From the NCBI GenBank assembly GCA_016721945.1, contig JADKHC010000015.1:1-64000 (forward strand): DNA of 64,000 nt. The letters are read 5' to 3'. This DNA is from Verrucomicrobiota bacterium. GTDB taxonomy: Bacteria > Verrucomicrobiota > Verrucomicrobiia > Opitutales > Opitutaceae. The translations under genes were made by a program, and so were the position numbers. Of the stretch, positions 8,053 to 16,831 are shown piece by piece (the stretch's first letter is position 1; every line of letters starts with the position of its first letter). Below the pieces are notes generated by a model. It did no database searches. It was not told the origin of the DNA and worked only from the letters and a program-made list of their open reading frames with translations.

Positions 8053-8818
8053 GAAGGAAGGATGGAGCACCGAAAGCCAACTCATGCAATCCCCTCAACA
8101 TAAACCGACGGCTGAGGAAGTTTTGGCTATTATAGTCGATGAACATCGCCATGGATCAGCAGTCGATCCAGAAGCCGACCCTGATGCAAAATTAGGTTTC
8201 GAGACCACCATAGCCGAATGGAGAGACGCGTGCGATTTATTGGCCTGGAGAAAACTTGGGTTAGCTTTAAATAAGTCGTGGGAGATCACGCTCAGCGTGG
8301 AGGAATGGAGGAATCTTTTAGAACCCGCCGAAATCCGAACTCTTCGTGGCGTATGCGAAGCAATATCTAGTAAGGCTACGATTTCACATATTTCAGATAT
8401 CGGTTTTTTTGGCTGTGTTTCTCCCGAAGGTCGTGCAATGCGCGCCATTCGCTCACAGCTAATCAAGCTCGGAGTACCGCGTTCAGAAATTCGCAAATCC
8501 ACCCAGATTACTCCCATTCTCGATGCATATGGCTCCAGTTTTCTTACGCCTTTTATAAGGATGGCTCCGGGCGCATTGCCAAAAATCGCACATATTGGTT
8601 GGGTCCATCACACACTACTTATGACAGCAGGTGGTTCTCTTTTTATCGGAGGAGTTCTCGCAGTCTTTCAGGTGAGTTTGGGCACCTGGCTCATTTGTTT
8701 AGCAATACTGTCGATGCTCCTACTCGCGATTCCACACCGCTTGTTTCGGGGTTGTATTGTGCTGCCAGGGATCCAGACCTTGGCCGACTTGGCTATTCAT
8801 CTTGGGAAAAGTCTGTGA
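8051..8818 (+). CDS. Hypothetical membrane protein in a repeat-bounded cassette
   Basis: About 255 residues. The first half is soluble and charged. Two close hydrophobic segments lie near the C-terminus (VHHTLLMTAGGSLFIGGVLA and GTWLICLAILSMLLLAIP). The start is uncertain: TTG 8042, ATG 8051 or ATG 8084 are all possible; 8051 lies at the inner edge of the left repeat arm. Base composition is visibly more AT-rich than argA before it and the VOC gene after it, which suggests acquisition. The gene fills the space between inverted arms at 8022-8052 and 8888-8918. No family was recognised. Confidence 0.7.
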   Translation: MKEGWSTESQLMQSPQHKPTAEEVLAIIVDEHRHGSAVDPEADPDAKLGFETTIAEWRDACDLLAWRKLGLALNKSWEITLSVEEWRNLLEPAEIRTLRGVCEAISSKATISHISDIGFFGCVSPEGRAMRAIRSQLIKLGVPRSEIRKSTQITPILDAYGSSFLTPFIRMAPGALPKIAHIGWVHHTLLMTAGGSLFIGGVLAVFQVSLGTWLICLAILSMLLLAIPHRLFRGCIVLPGIQTLADLAIHLGKSL

Positions 8819-8887
8819 TAACTTGGATCCATTGACCACTGGGTGCCCGCTTCCCTCCCTACTGCCCGTCCGTCTAATTCCTTCTTG

Positions 8888-8918
8888 ATTCGCGTCCATT
8901 CGCGTTCATTCGCGGTTA
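8888..8918 (-). repeat. Right repeat arm of cassette 2
   Basis: Read on the minus strand: TAAC then CGCGAATGAA, CGCGAATGGA, CGCGAAT. It pairs with 8022-8052 and lies just before the ribosome-binding region of the VOC gene. Confidence 0.8.
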
Positions 8919-8932
8919 ATAAATCTCCCACC

Positions 8933-9361
8933 ATGGAACCCCGCATCAGCATCATCACGCTTGGCGTGAAAGACCTTAACCGTTCGCTCCGCTTCTATCG
9001 CGACGGACTGGGCTTCACCACGAAAGCCAAGGAAGGCGAACCCATCGCGTTTTTCCAAACTGCCGGCACGCGGCTCGCGCTCTACCCGCTCGACAAACTC
9101 GCCGAAGATATTTCACCCGATGTTCACCCGTCCAAAGGTGGATTCGGCGGCATCACACTCGCGCACAACGTCCGAACAAAAGAGGAAGTATCCCAAGTCC
9201 TCGCCCTCGCCGAAAAAGCTGGCGGCAAAATCGTGAAGCCCGCGCAGGATACTTTTTGGGGCGGACACAGTGGTTATTTCACCGACCCTGACGGTTATTA
9301 TTGGGAAGTCGCCTGGGGACCAATGTTCACGTTCGACGAACAAGGCGCGCTGAACGTTTAG
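8933..9361 (+). CDS. VOC (glyoxalase/bleomycin-resistance type) family protein
   Basis: About 142 residues, one VOC module of two beta-alpha-beta-beta-beta halves. The first half has ISIITLGVKDLNRSLRFYRD and the second ends in SGYFTDPDGYYWEVAWGP, the usual signature; the terminal Glu in YYWEVAW is a likely metal ligand. The start at 8933 (MEPRISI) is chosen because upstream codons run through the repeat arm 8888-8918. The substrate cannot be told from sequence. Confidence 0.88.
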   Translation: MEPRISIITLGVKDLNRSLRFYRDGLGFTTKAKEGEPIAFFQTAGTRLALYPLDKLAEDISPDVHPSKGGFGGITLAHNVRTKEEVSQVLALAEKAGGKIVKPAQDTFWGGHSGYFTDPDGYYWEVAWGPMFTFDEQGALNV

Positions 9362-9366
9362 GTGTT

Positions 9367-9395
9367 CAGATTCCAGTGTTCCTGAGTTCCAGATT
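9367..9395. repeat. Single arm of the TTCCTGAG/TTCCAG repeat family
   Basis: ATTCCAGTGTTCCTGAG followed by TTCCAGATT, built on an 8-nt period. The same arm occurs at 27133-27158, where it is paired with an inverted partner. Here no partner was found. It sits between the VOC gene and the 3' end of the convergent pseudouridine synthase gene. Confidence 0.55.
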
Positions 9396-10212
9396 AAAAA
9401 AGCCCGGCCGGATCAACGCCCATCGTAGTCACCACGAACTCGCGCAAATCAGCTGGCAAGGGCGCTCGGAAAACATGCGTTTCCCCGGCCAGCGTAAGAT
9501 CGATCTCGGTGCAGTGCAGGGCCTGACGCGGGAGCAAGAGCTTCTCGGCCAACGCAGGCGTCCAACCGTGCTCCACAAATTCGAGAAAGAGTTTCTGGTC
9601 GGGGCCGTAGATTTTATCGCCGACGAGCATATGCCCGAGCCATTGCGCGTGGGCGCGAATTTGGTGCTTGCGGCCGGTTTCGGTTAGCACGCGGACGAGC
9701 GTGAAACCATTGCGCGACACCAACGGCGTGTAGCGAGTAATCGCGTTTTGTCCCTTTCCTGCGGACACGACACAGCTTTTCACCATGACCGGTCCAGTCA
9801 GATCGGGCCCGAGCGGTTGATCGACTACGGCCTCGGCAGCGAGCTCGCCCGTGAGAATCGCGTGGTAGATTTTTGCGTAGCGACGTTTCTGCGTTGCCAC
9901 CTGGAGTCGGCTGCCCGTGCGTTCATCCTTAGCGATCACGACTACGCCGCTCGTCTCGCGATCGAGCCGGAAAATGAGGTGAACCGAACCAAGGCCAAGA
10001 TACTCGCGCACCGCACCGACGAGACTCGACCACGGTCCGTCCTTCGACGGATGGCAGACCATGTCGCCAGGTTTGTTCACCACGAAGAGACGTTCGTCTT
10101 CGTAGATGATCGAAGCGCGCAACTCATCCGCCGTCATCAGCCGCACGGCACCTTGCGGGCGCACGGCACGCGGCCAAGGTCCGATGGGACGCTCGTAATC
10201 GTTCGAGCTCAC
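9394..10212 (-). CDS. RluA-family pseudouridine synthase
   Basis: Isomerises uridine in RNA. The catalytic motif is FRLDRETSGVVVIAKDERTG, in which the Asp of RLD is the nucleophile. The later motif VLTETGRKHQIRAHAQWLGH is also typical. There is no S4 domain, so it belongs with the RluA/TruC-like branch; the target RNA and position cannot be assigned. The start codon is GTG at 10212, overlapping the upstream SDR stop as GTGA, which indicates coupled translation. About 272 residues. Confidence 0.9.
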   Translation of the reverse strand: MSSNDYERPIGPWPRAVRPQGAVRLMTADELRASIIYEDERLFVVNKPGDMVCHPSKDGPWSSLVGAVREYLGLGSVHLIFRLDRETSGVVVIAKDERTGSRLQVATQKRRYAKIYHAILTGELAAEAVVDQPLGPDLTGPVMVKSCVVSAGKGQNAITRYTPLVSRNGFTLVRVLTETGRKHQIRAHAQWLGHMLVGDKIYGPDQKLFLEFVEHGWTPALAEKLLLPRQALHCTEIDLTLAGETHVFRAPLPADLREFVVTTMGVDPAGLF

Positions 10213-11042
10213 GCGTTGTCCTTTGCCGATTGCACGCGGCCGATCAATCGCAGCGCGAGCGCAGACGTCCAGGTTTTCGGAAGCAGGGATGAAAACGTCG
10301 CCAAGATCCGGTTTTTCCAGCCGCAGACGACCACGGCGCGACGGGCGGCCAAGGCACGTAGGGAAATTTTGGCTACATCATCGGGTCCATGCCCTACTCC
10401 ACCAGGCACACTGCCCGATTTCACTCCAGCCCTTGAGCCGAAACCGGTCGAGGTCGGTCCCGGGCAAACCGCGAGCACATGCACACCACTGCTCTTCAGT
10501 TCTTCGCGGAGAGCGAGGCTCCAGTGGAGAACGAAAGCCTTGCTCGCGCCGTAGGTCGCGAGCAGTGGCGTGGGCTGAAAGGCCGCGGTGGAAGCGATAT
10601 TTATGATGGCACCTCCGCGTGCTTTGAGTGTCGGGAGTAAGCGTCCGGTTAGCTCGACCATCGCGCGAATGTTGACGTCAATAATTCCTAACTCATTGCT
10701 AAGATCTGCCTCAAGAAAACGCCCGAATGAGCCGTATCCACTATTGTTAATGAGCAACACGCGGCCCTCCGGCACCTCGCGATTAAGAATGCTTAATATA
10801 GACTCCACTCCCTGCAGAATCTCTCCTTCTTGGCTGAAATCGCACGGCACGTGGCGCAACTTAAGCTCTACTGAAAACATGTCAGGAGAACGTCGCGAAA
10901 GGTTGCAAATCACCAGAGTGGGCTGCACCTTTTCAATTAGCTTGATGAACGATTTTCCAATGCCGGAAGATCCGCCCGTCAGAATGACGGCCGCGAAATC
11001 TTTTAGTGCTTCGCTTAGCGAAGTGTTTGCGTCGAGCAGCAT
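10209..11042 (-). CDS. Short-chain dehydrogenase/reductase
   Basis: A classical SDR of 277 residues. The cofactor motif TGGSSGIG (TGxxxGxG) lies at about residues 22-29, NNSG replaces the usual NNAG, and the active site is the Ser of NIASTAAFQ with YGASK. The PG motif follows (VCPGPTSTGFGSRAG). The beginning MLLDANTSLSEALKDF adds about 15 residues before the first strand. It is divergent from hpf and overlaps the pseudouridine synthase by four bases. The substrate is unknown. Confidence 0.88.
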   Translation of the reverse strand: MLLDANTSLSEALKDFAAVILTGGSSGIGKSFIKLIEKVQPTLVICNLSRRSPDMFSVELKLRHVPCDFSQEGEILQGVESILSILNREVPEGRVLLINNSGYGSFGRFLEADLSNELGIIDVNIRAMVELTGRLLPTLKARGGAIINIASTAAFQPTPLLATYGASKAFVLHWSLALREELKSSGVHVLAVCPGPTSTGFGSRAGVKSGSVPGGVGHGPDDVAKISLRALAARRAVVVCGWKNRILATFSSLLPKTWTSALALRLIGRVQSAKDNA

Positions 11043-11078
11043 GAATTTTTGTCAGTTAAACCCAAAAACAAAGTGATC

Positions 11079-11453
11079 ATGAACAGACAAAACAACCAAC
11101 ACGAATTGATCGTTTCCGGTATTCACCTCGAACTCACTCCCTCCCTCAAAACGTTCGTCAGTGAAAAAGTGGATCGATTGTTTCGACACGAAGAGCGCAT
11201 TGTTCGCATCCGCGTGGAGTTGGAATGTGACACTAAACAATCCGTGGACAACCGCTTCATCGCCAAAGGCCATGTGAGCATCCACGGGCCCGATCTCAAC
11301 GCGACGGTCGCCGCCGACGAATGCCATAAAGCCGTCTCACTCCTGATAGACAAACTCGACCGCATGCTCGAACGACGCAACAGCCTCAACAAGGTGAAGC
11401 GCAATCATCCACACCCCGTTGAGCTCGATGCCGAGCTGCCCAAGGTCGTGTAG
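11079..11453 (+). CDS. hpf: Ribosome hibernation promoting factor, short form
   Basis: About 124 residues. HPF/YfiA proteins bind the 30S decoding centre and idle ribosomes in stationary phase. The family pattern is visible in IVSGIHLELTPSLKTFVSEK and FIAKGHVSIHGPDLNATVAA, then LLIDKLDRMLERR. It lacks the long C-terminal dimerisation domain and is the short type. The start at 11079 is preferred over a TTG at 11049. A strong terminator lies just downstream, so it is probably a single-gene transcript. Confidence 0.92.
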   Translation: MNRQNNQHELIVSGIHLELTPSLKTFVSEKVDRLFRHEERIVRIRVELECDTKQSVDNRFIAKGHVSIHGPDLNATVAADECHKAVSLLIDKLDRMLERRNSLNKVKRNHPHPVELDAELPKVV

Positions 11454-11490
11454 CCCTCACCCGACTGTCTCGCGCTAGTCGCGATTTACG

Positions 11491-11516
11491 AAGCCCGCCT
11501 GAACCGGCGGGCTTTT
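11491..11516 (+). terminator. Rho-independent terminator after hpf
   Basis: AAGCCCGCC and GGCGGGCTT form a 9-bp stem around a TGAACC-type loop, followed by TTTTTT. Confidence 0.9.
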
Positions 11517-11575
11517 TTCGTGTCGCCGGATAGCCCATTCCTGCCTTTCACTTCCGCAAAGTCCGCATCACGCCT

Positions 11576-13300
11576 GTGTCCAACGAAAAAATTTCCCAGC
11601 CTGCTCAACCCGCCTCCAATTCTCTCGCTGCCTCGGGAAATATTTCCTGGAGCCGCGACTTGCTACTCCTGATCGTCGTGGTCGGACTCCTGCTCGCGAC
11701 TCGACTGGGGACCATGCCACTCGCCAATCCCGACGAGGGCCGCTACGCGGAGATCGCCCGCGAAATGCTCGTCAGCGGCGACTGGGTCACACCGCGGCTA
11801 AACGATGTTTACTATTTCGAAAAGCCTCCCCTCGTCTACTGGGCTACGGCCGCCAGCATGGCGATGTTCGGTCAAAACGCCTGGGCCGCGCGCCTGCCCA
11901 ACGCGCTTTTAGCTCTGGGCGGCGTGTTGTTAACTTACGCCGCCACGCGACGAATGCACGGCCGCGATGCAGGCTTAGCCGCAGCCATCGTGCTCGCCAC
12001 GTCGTTCCTGTTTTGCGTGCTCGGCCGTATCCTGATTTTGGATATGGCGGTCTCGGTCTTCATGAGCGGTGCGCTTTTCTGTTTCATCCTCGGTGTGCGC
12101 GAGCAGCCTGGCCGCACGCGGCGGTTACTTTTCTACGGTCTCTACGCCTGCGCAGCCCTGGCTACGCTTAGCAAAGGGCTGATCGGTTTTCTCGTTTCTG
12201 GCGCGGTCATGTTTTTCTGGCTGCTCATTTTTAACCAATGGCGACGCCTGCTTCCGCTCTATTTGCCGACTGGCGCACTACTTTTTCTCGCCATCGCCGC
12301 GCCCTGGCATCTGCTCGCGGCGGATCGCAATGCGGTGTGGGCTGAGTTTTATTTCGTGCGCGAACACTGGCTCCGCTTCACCACCACGACCCATGGGCGC
12401 TTCGAACCGTGGTGGTACTTCATTCCGATCCTGCTTGCTGGCATTTTCCCATGGACCGGCTACCTCTGGCCAGCACTGCGCAAAGGCCTCGCCGGTGGCT
12501 GGTCCCGTCGTAACGAAAATGCGGATACGTGGTTCTTCGTCACTTGGGCCGCGTTCATTTTTCTCTTTTTCAGCCGCTCACAATCGAAACTCGCGCCCTA
12601 CATCCTGCCGATTTTCCCGGCGCTGGCATCGATCCTCGGCGCATGGATAGCCGCGCAGTGGCGCGAAAATTCCCTGCGGCCTTTTCGCGTTGGGCTGATC
12701 GTTTTCAGTATCGGTGCGGGAGTCATCGGTCTCGCCGCAGGCGCGCTAGCCATTCACCCCGGATTGATCCGCGACCGAGAGCTGGTCGAGTCGGTTCGCT
12801 GGCAGGCCGTGGCGCTTTCAGGGGCGATGCTCGTGGGCACTTGGCTGACCTGGCAACTCGGCCTGACCCGTGGTGTACGCTGGGCCTTCGGTGCGCAGGC
12901 TGCGACGATAGTGGCATTTTTTCTCGTGGCAGCGGCTGTCGTTCCGGTGGTCGTACATCGCAACACCAAAGCCCTGGCAGAAATCGTCACCGTGAAGGTG
13001 CAGCCTTCCGACCGCGTGTACCATTATCATGGTTTCTTTCACGATTTTGTTTTCTACGGCGGCAAGCCTGTCGGCACGGTCAGCTGGCCGGATGAACTCG
13101 AACTCGACATCGATCCCGCAGCGCGCGCCAGCGGACGCTACATCGACGACGCGGAATTCTTGCGCCAATGGACAGGTGCCACGCGCATCTGGGCCGTCGC
13201 GCGCAAACGTGACGTCAAGCCGCTCTTCGACAATCCGGCCTTCCGTTATCATTTGATCGGCGAGACGCGGCAGCATTATCTTTTCAGTAACCAACTCTGA
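11576..13300 (+). CDS. arnT: ArnT-like glycosyltransferase (PMT family, GT83)
   Basis: A polytopic inner-membrane enzyme of 574 residues, start codon GTG. ArnT moves 4-amino-4-deoxy-L-arabinose from undecaprenyl phosphate to lipid A. The family motif NPDEGRYAEIAREML lies in the first periplasmic loop, followed by PRLNDVYYFEKPPLVYW. About twelve hydrophobic segments follow and a soluble C-terminal domain begins near residue 460. It opens an arn-type operon: arnB starts one base after its stop and arnC and a formyltransferase follow. The sugar itself is inferred from these neighbours. Confidence 0.87.
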   Translation: MSNEKISQPAQPASNSLAASGNISWSRDLLLLIVVVGLLLATRLGTMPLANPDEGRYAEIAREMLVSGDWVTPRLNDVYYFEKPPLVYWATAASMAMFGQNAWAARLPNALLALGGVLLTYAATRRMHGRDAGLAAAIVLATSFLFCVLGRILILDMAVSVFMSGALFCFILGVREQPGRTRRLLFYGLYACAALATLSKGLIGFLVSGAVMFFWLLIFNQWRRLLPLYLPTGALLFLAIAAPWHLLAADRNAVWAEFYFVREHWLRFTTTTHGRFEPWWYFIPILLAGIFPWTGYLWPALRKGLAGGWSRRNENADTWFFVTWAAFIFLFFSRSQSKLAPYILPIFPALASILGAWIAAQWRENSLRPFRVGLIVFSIGAGVIGLAAGALAIHPGLIRDRELVESVRWQAVALSGAMLVGTWLTWQLGLTRGVRWAFGAQAATIVAFFLVAAAVVPVVVHRNTKALAEIVTVKVQPSDRVYHYHGFFHDFVFYGGKPVGTVSWPDELELDIDPAARASGRYIDDAEFLRQWTGATRIWAVARKRDVKPLFDNPAFRYHLIGETRQHYLFSNQL

Positions 13301-13301
13301 T

Positions 13302-14474
13302 ATGCCTGTACCAACCGCCACGCCCAAGCCTGCCGCGCCCTTTCTGCCCATGACCCGGCCGACGATCGACGATGAGACCATCGCCGGCGTCTGCGAAGTC
13401 CTCCGCTCCGGCTGGATCACCTCTGGCCCGAAGGTCAAAGAATTCGAGGCCAAGCTCTCTGCGTACTTCGGCGGACGCCCCGTGCGCGCCTTCAACTCCG
13501 GTACATGCACAATGGAAATCGCCCTGCGCATCGCCGGAATCGGCCCGGGACACGAGGTCATTACCACGCCGATGTCGTGGGTTGCCACGAGCAACGTCAT
13601 TCTCGAAGTCGGCGCTCGCCCAGTCTTCGTCGATATCGATCCGGTCACGCGCAACATCGACCTCTCGCGTATCGAAGCCGCCATTACACCTGCTACCCGC
13701 GCGATCATGCCCGTCGATCTCGCCGGTCTGCCCGTTGACCGCGACCAACTCTACACCATCGCCAAAAAACACAACCTGCGCGTGATCGAAGACGCCGCGC
13801 AGTCTTTCGGCACCACTTGGGCAGGCAAACGTATTGGCAGTTTTGGCGATTTCGTGTCGTTTAGCTTTCACCCCAATAAAAACGTCACCACGATCGAAGG
13901 CGGCTGCCTCGTGTTGAACAACGAGGCCGAGGCCAAACTCGCCGAGCAGTACCGCTTGCAAGGCGTTGTCCGCTCCGGCATGGACGGTATGGAAGTCGAG
14001 ATCGTCGGCGGGAAATTCAATCTTACCGACGTCGCCGCCCGGGTGGGTCTCGGTCAGATCGCACAAGTCGATGCTTTCACCACGCGCCGCCGCGAACTCG
14101 CCCGCTTGTATTTCGAAAAGTTCTCCACGCTCGCCGCGCGTTCGACGTCATTGCTCCTTCCGGTCGCCGACTTCGAACAGAGCAACTGGCACATGTTTCA
14201 GGTCGTTCTTCCCGAGGAGAAACTCGCGGTTAAACGCGCCGAGATCATGACCCAACTCAACGCCGCTGGCATCGGCACCGGCGTGCATTATCCCGCGATC
14301 CACCTCTTCGCGCTCTATCGCCGCCTCGGCTGGAAAGCGGGTGATTTTCCGCACGCAGAATATTTCGGCCGCAATACGCTGACACTGCCGCTCTTTCCAA
14401 CCATGGCAGATTCCGACGTCACACGCGTCGTCGAAACCCTCGTCGCGATTCTTCAGCAGCATCTCCGTTCGTGA
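13302..14474 (+). CDS. arnB: UDP-4-amino-4-deoxy-L-arabinose aminotransferase (DegT/DnrJ family)
   Basis: A PLP aminotransferase converting UDP-4-keto-pentose to UDP-Ara4N. The PLP lysine is K193 in SFSFHPNKNVTTIEGG. NSGTCTMEIALRIAGIGPG binds cofactor phosphate, and HNLRVIEDAAQSFGT holds the Asp that contacts the pyridine nitrogen. Length (390) and the C-terminal HYPAIHLFALYRRLGW fit ArnB. It sits between arnT-like and arnC genes, which supports the Ara4N assignment over other sugar aminotransferases. Confidence 0.9.
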   Translation: MPVPTATPKPAAPFLPMTRPTIDDETIAGVCEVLRSGWITSGPKVKEFEAKLSAYFGGRPVRAFNSGTCTMEIALRIAGIGPGHEVITTPMSWVATSNVILEVGARPVFVDIDPVTRNIDLSRIEAAITPATRAIMPVDLAGLPVDRDQLYTIAKKHNLRVIEDAAQSFGTTWAGKRIGSFGDFVSFSFHPNKNVTTIEGGCLVLNNEAEAKLAEQYRLQGVVRSGMDGMEVEIVGGKFNLTDVAARVGLGQIAQVDAFTTRRRELARLYFEKFSTLAARSTSLLLPVADFEQSNWHMFQVVLPEEKLAVKRAEIMTQLNAAGIGTGVHYPAIHLFALYRRLGWKAGDFPHAEYFGRNTLTLPLFPTMADSDVTRVVETLVAILQQHLRS

Positions 14475-14519
14475 TTTCCTGAGTTCTCCATTTAGGTTTG
14501 AGGTTTTATATTTCTCAAC

Positions 14520-15476
14520 GTGACCACAACTCCCTCCAGCATCCAGCTCTCGATCGTCATTCCCGTTTACAACGAGGAGCTAAACTTGCCCACGCTATTC
14601 CAGCGCCTCTATCCCGTGCTCGACAGCCTGGGACGCAGTTACGAAATCATCTTCACCAACGACGGTTCGCACGACCGCTCGATCGAACTGCTAAAGGCCC
14701 AGTACACCGCGCGTCCCGACGTCACCCGTGTGATCGATTTCAACGCCAACTACGGTCAACACATGGCAATCATCGCCGCGTTCGAACGTGTGCGCGGCAA
14801 CACCATCGTGACACTCGACGCCGACCTGCAAAATCCGCCCGAGGAGATCCCGAAACTCCTCGCCCTCGTCGATATTGGCCACGATTGCGTCGGCGGCGCA
14901 CGACTCAACCGACAAGACTCCTTTTTCCGCACCTACGCCTCGAAGATCATCAATTTCGTGCGCAAGCAAACCACAAGCATCGAAATGACCGATCAGGGCT
15001 GCATGCTGCGCGCCTATTCTCGCCAGGTCGTCGACGCCATCGTGCGTAGTGGCGCCATCAATACATTCATCCCCGCCCTCGCCTATAGCTTCGCGGGCAA
15101 TCCGACCGAAGTCGGCGTCAAACACGAAGAACGCCACGCCGGTGCGTCGAACTACTCGTTTTATCAACTTATCCGCCTGAATTTCGACCTCATCACCGGT
15201 TTCTCGCTCGCGCCGCTGCAGTACTTCACGATGTTCGCCGGCCTAAGTTCGCTCGGCAGCCTGGCGCTTGTCGGCGTGCTGTTAGTTCGGCGTTTTGTCC
15301 TCGATCTCGATCGCGAAACCTTCGGCGTGTTTACCTTGTTCGCCATTCTCTTCTTCCTGCTGAGCGTGACCATGATCGGCATCGGGTTGATCGGCGAATA
15401 TGTCGGCAGTACCTATCAGGTGGTTCGGGCTCGCCAGCGTTATTTTGTGAAAGAAGTTTTCGAAACAAAAGCATGA
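14520..15476 (+). CDS. arnC: Undecaprenyl-phosphate Ara4FN transferase (GT2)
   Basis: A 318-residue GT2 enzyme that loads the formylated sugar on undecaprenyl phosphate. The GT-A domain has SIVIPVYNEELNLPTLFQRL, FTNDGSHD and TLDADLQNPPEEI. Two C-terminal hydrophobic segments follow (about residues 235-260 and 270-300), as in ArnC/DPM-like enzymes. Start codon GTG at 14520, 45 bp after arnB. It overlaps the formyltransferase start by four bases (ATGA), so the two are coupled. Without neighbours it could be any polyprenyl-phosphate glycosyltransferase. Confidence 0.87.
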   Translation: MTTTPSSIQLSIVIPVYNEELNLPTLFQRLYPVLDSLGRSYEIIFTNDGSHDRSIELLKAQYTARPDVTRVIDFNANYGQHMAIIAAFERVRGNTIVTLDADLQNPPEEIPKLLALVDIGHDCVGGARLNRQDSFFRTYASKIINFVRKQTTSIEMTDQGCMLRAYSRQVVDAIVRSGAINTFIPALAYSFAGNPTEVGVKHEERHAGASNYSFYQLIRLNFDLITGFSLAPLQYFTMFAGLSSLGSLALVGVLLVRRFVLDLDRETFGVFTLFAILFFLLSVTMIGIGLIGEYVGSTYQVVRARQRYFVKEVFETKA

Positions 15477-16380
15477 GCACCAAACCACGCATCTTATTTT
15501 TCGGTTATAGCGAAGTTGGCTACGAATGCCTTTCGTTCCTGCTCAAACGCGGGGAAAACGTCGTCGCGCTTATTACGCACGAAGATAACCCCAACGAAAA
15601 AATCTGGTTCAAAACGCCCGCCGTCGCCGCTAGTAAAAACGACATCCCGGTCTTCACGCCCGAGAACGTCAACACGCCCGAGTGGCGCGAAAAAATCGCC
15701 GCGCTCAAACCCGATCTCATCTTGTCGGTTTACTACCGCCACATGATCGGGACCAAGATTCTCGCGATGCCACCGCTGGGCGCTTTCAATATGCACGGCT
15801 CGCTACTGCCGAAATATCGCGGACGCGCCCCGATCAATTGGGCCATTCTCCAAGGAGAAACGCGGATCGGCATGACTCTCCATCGTATGGTTAAAGACCC
15901 CGATGCCGGCGCCATCGTCGATCAAGAAGGCGTCGCCATCGGTCCGAGGGACAACGCCGAGGTCGCCTTCCGCAAAGTCCTCCCCTGCGCCCGTCGCGTG
16001 CTCGAACGACAAATCGACGCCCTGCTCGTCGGCAAAGCAAAAGAGACGCCGCAGAACGAGGCGCAGGCTACGTACTTCACCGGCCGAAAGCCCGAAGATG
16101 GACGCATCAACTGGACCCAAACTTCGAAGCAAATTTTCAACCTCATCCGCGCTGTTACCGATCCGTACCCCGGTGCGTTTACCGACGTCAACGGCGCGCG
16201 CCTCATGGCCTGGTGGGCCGAACCTAAATCTATCGCCACAATCAACCGAGCGGCAAGCCCGGCGAGATCCTCTCGCTCGACCCGCTCGTGATCGCCACCG
16301 CCGACGGCTCGCTCGAACTCACCCGCATCGAGTGGCGCGGCACGCCCGAACCAAGCCTGCAACTCGCCCAGGTCCTCTGA
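15473..16380 (+). CDS. arnA: UDP-Ara4N formyltransferase (ArnA N-terminal type), frameshifted near its end
   Basis: Formylates UDP-Ara4N with 10-formyl-THF. The Rossmann start RILFFGYSEVGYECLSFLL and the active-site stretch GAFNMHGSLLPKYRGRAPIN (with Asn, His) plus KDPDAGAIVDQEG (Asp) are present. Around 16240-16252, after MAWWAEPKSIATIN, the frame is lost and would stop at 16291. One missing base restores GKPGEILSLDPLVIATADGS and RIEWRGTPEPSLQLAQVL up to a stop at 16380. The lost part is only the C-terminal subdomain. Unlike E. coli ArnA there is no decarboxylase domain; it is a stand-alone formyltransferase of about 302 residues when the frame is repaired. Confidence 0.85.
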
Positions 16381-16394
16381 CTACATCCCAGAAT

Positions 16395-16426
16395 TAAACC
16401 GCTAATTATCGCTAATGGACGCTAAT
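16395..16426 (+). repeat. Left repeat arm of the GxxExxY cassette
   Basis: TAAAC followed by units CGCTAATTAT, CGCTAATGGA and CGCTAAT, 10-nt period. It is the inverted partner of 16817-16848 with two mismatches in the core. The start codon of the enclosed gene lies inside this arm (ATG at 16415). Confidence 0.9.
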
Positions 16427-16831
16427 TCAGACCAGCCCCTAGCTCAGCAAGGTTACGATCTCATGGCTGCTGCATTTGAAGTCTATAATGACCTCGGAGG
16501 AGGACTGTCAGAGGAAATCTATCATGAAAGTCTGGAGCGCGAACTCGCTTCACGCCGGATCGCTTTTGAGTCTCAACCCGAACTCAAAGTATTCTACAAA
16601 GGCACACCTCTCAATAAACGGCTCAAACCCGACCTGATTGTAGCCAGTGAAATCGTAGTCGAATTGAAAGCAGCGAAAAACCTGGCGGAGGAACACGAAG
16701 CTCAACTCCTCAACTACCTGCGCGTAACTCGAAAACCCGTCGGCTACCTGATTAACTTCGCGTCGTTTCCCAAGCTCCAATGGAAGCGTTACGTCAACAC
16801 TCGTTCTCCCCTCTTAATTAGCGTCTATTAG
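16415..16831 (+). CDS. GxxExxY protein (PDDEXK-type nuclease-like)
   Basis: A 138-residue protein. The name motif is visible in GGGLSEEIYHESL (G, E, Y spaced by two). A PD-(D/E)XK-like core is visible: Glu of the helix, Asp in KPDLIV, and E-x-K in VVELKAAKNL, with EAQLLNYLRVT as a following helix. These residues match active-nuclease patterns, but no activity is proven for the family. Both ends of the gene are made of repeat sequence: MDAN comes from the left arm and LISVY plus the stop from the right arm. The gene therefore behaves as the filling of a repeat cassette. It lies between the arn operon and hemL. Confidence 0.88.
   Translation: MDANSDQPLAQQGYDLMAAAFEVYNDLGGGLSEEIYHESLERELASRRIAFESQPELKVFYKGTPLNKRLKPDLIVASEIVVELKAAKNLAEEHEAQLLNYLRVTRKPVGYLINFASFPKLQWKRYVNTRSPLLISVY

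Noticed and set aside
9748..10554. Long plus-strand frame opposite the pseudouridine synthase and SDR genes
   Set aside because: Antisense shadow; no family sequence, and it crosses two genes with clear motifs on the other strand.
12818..13708. Minus-strand frame of 296 codons across arnT and arnB
   Set aside because: Spans the junction of two well-supported genes on the opposite strand.
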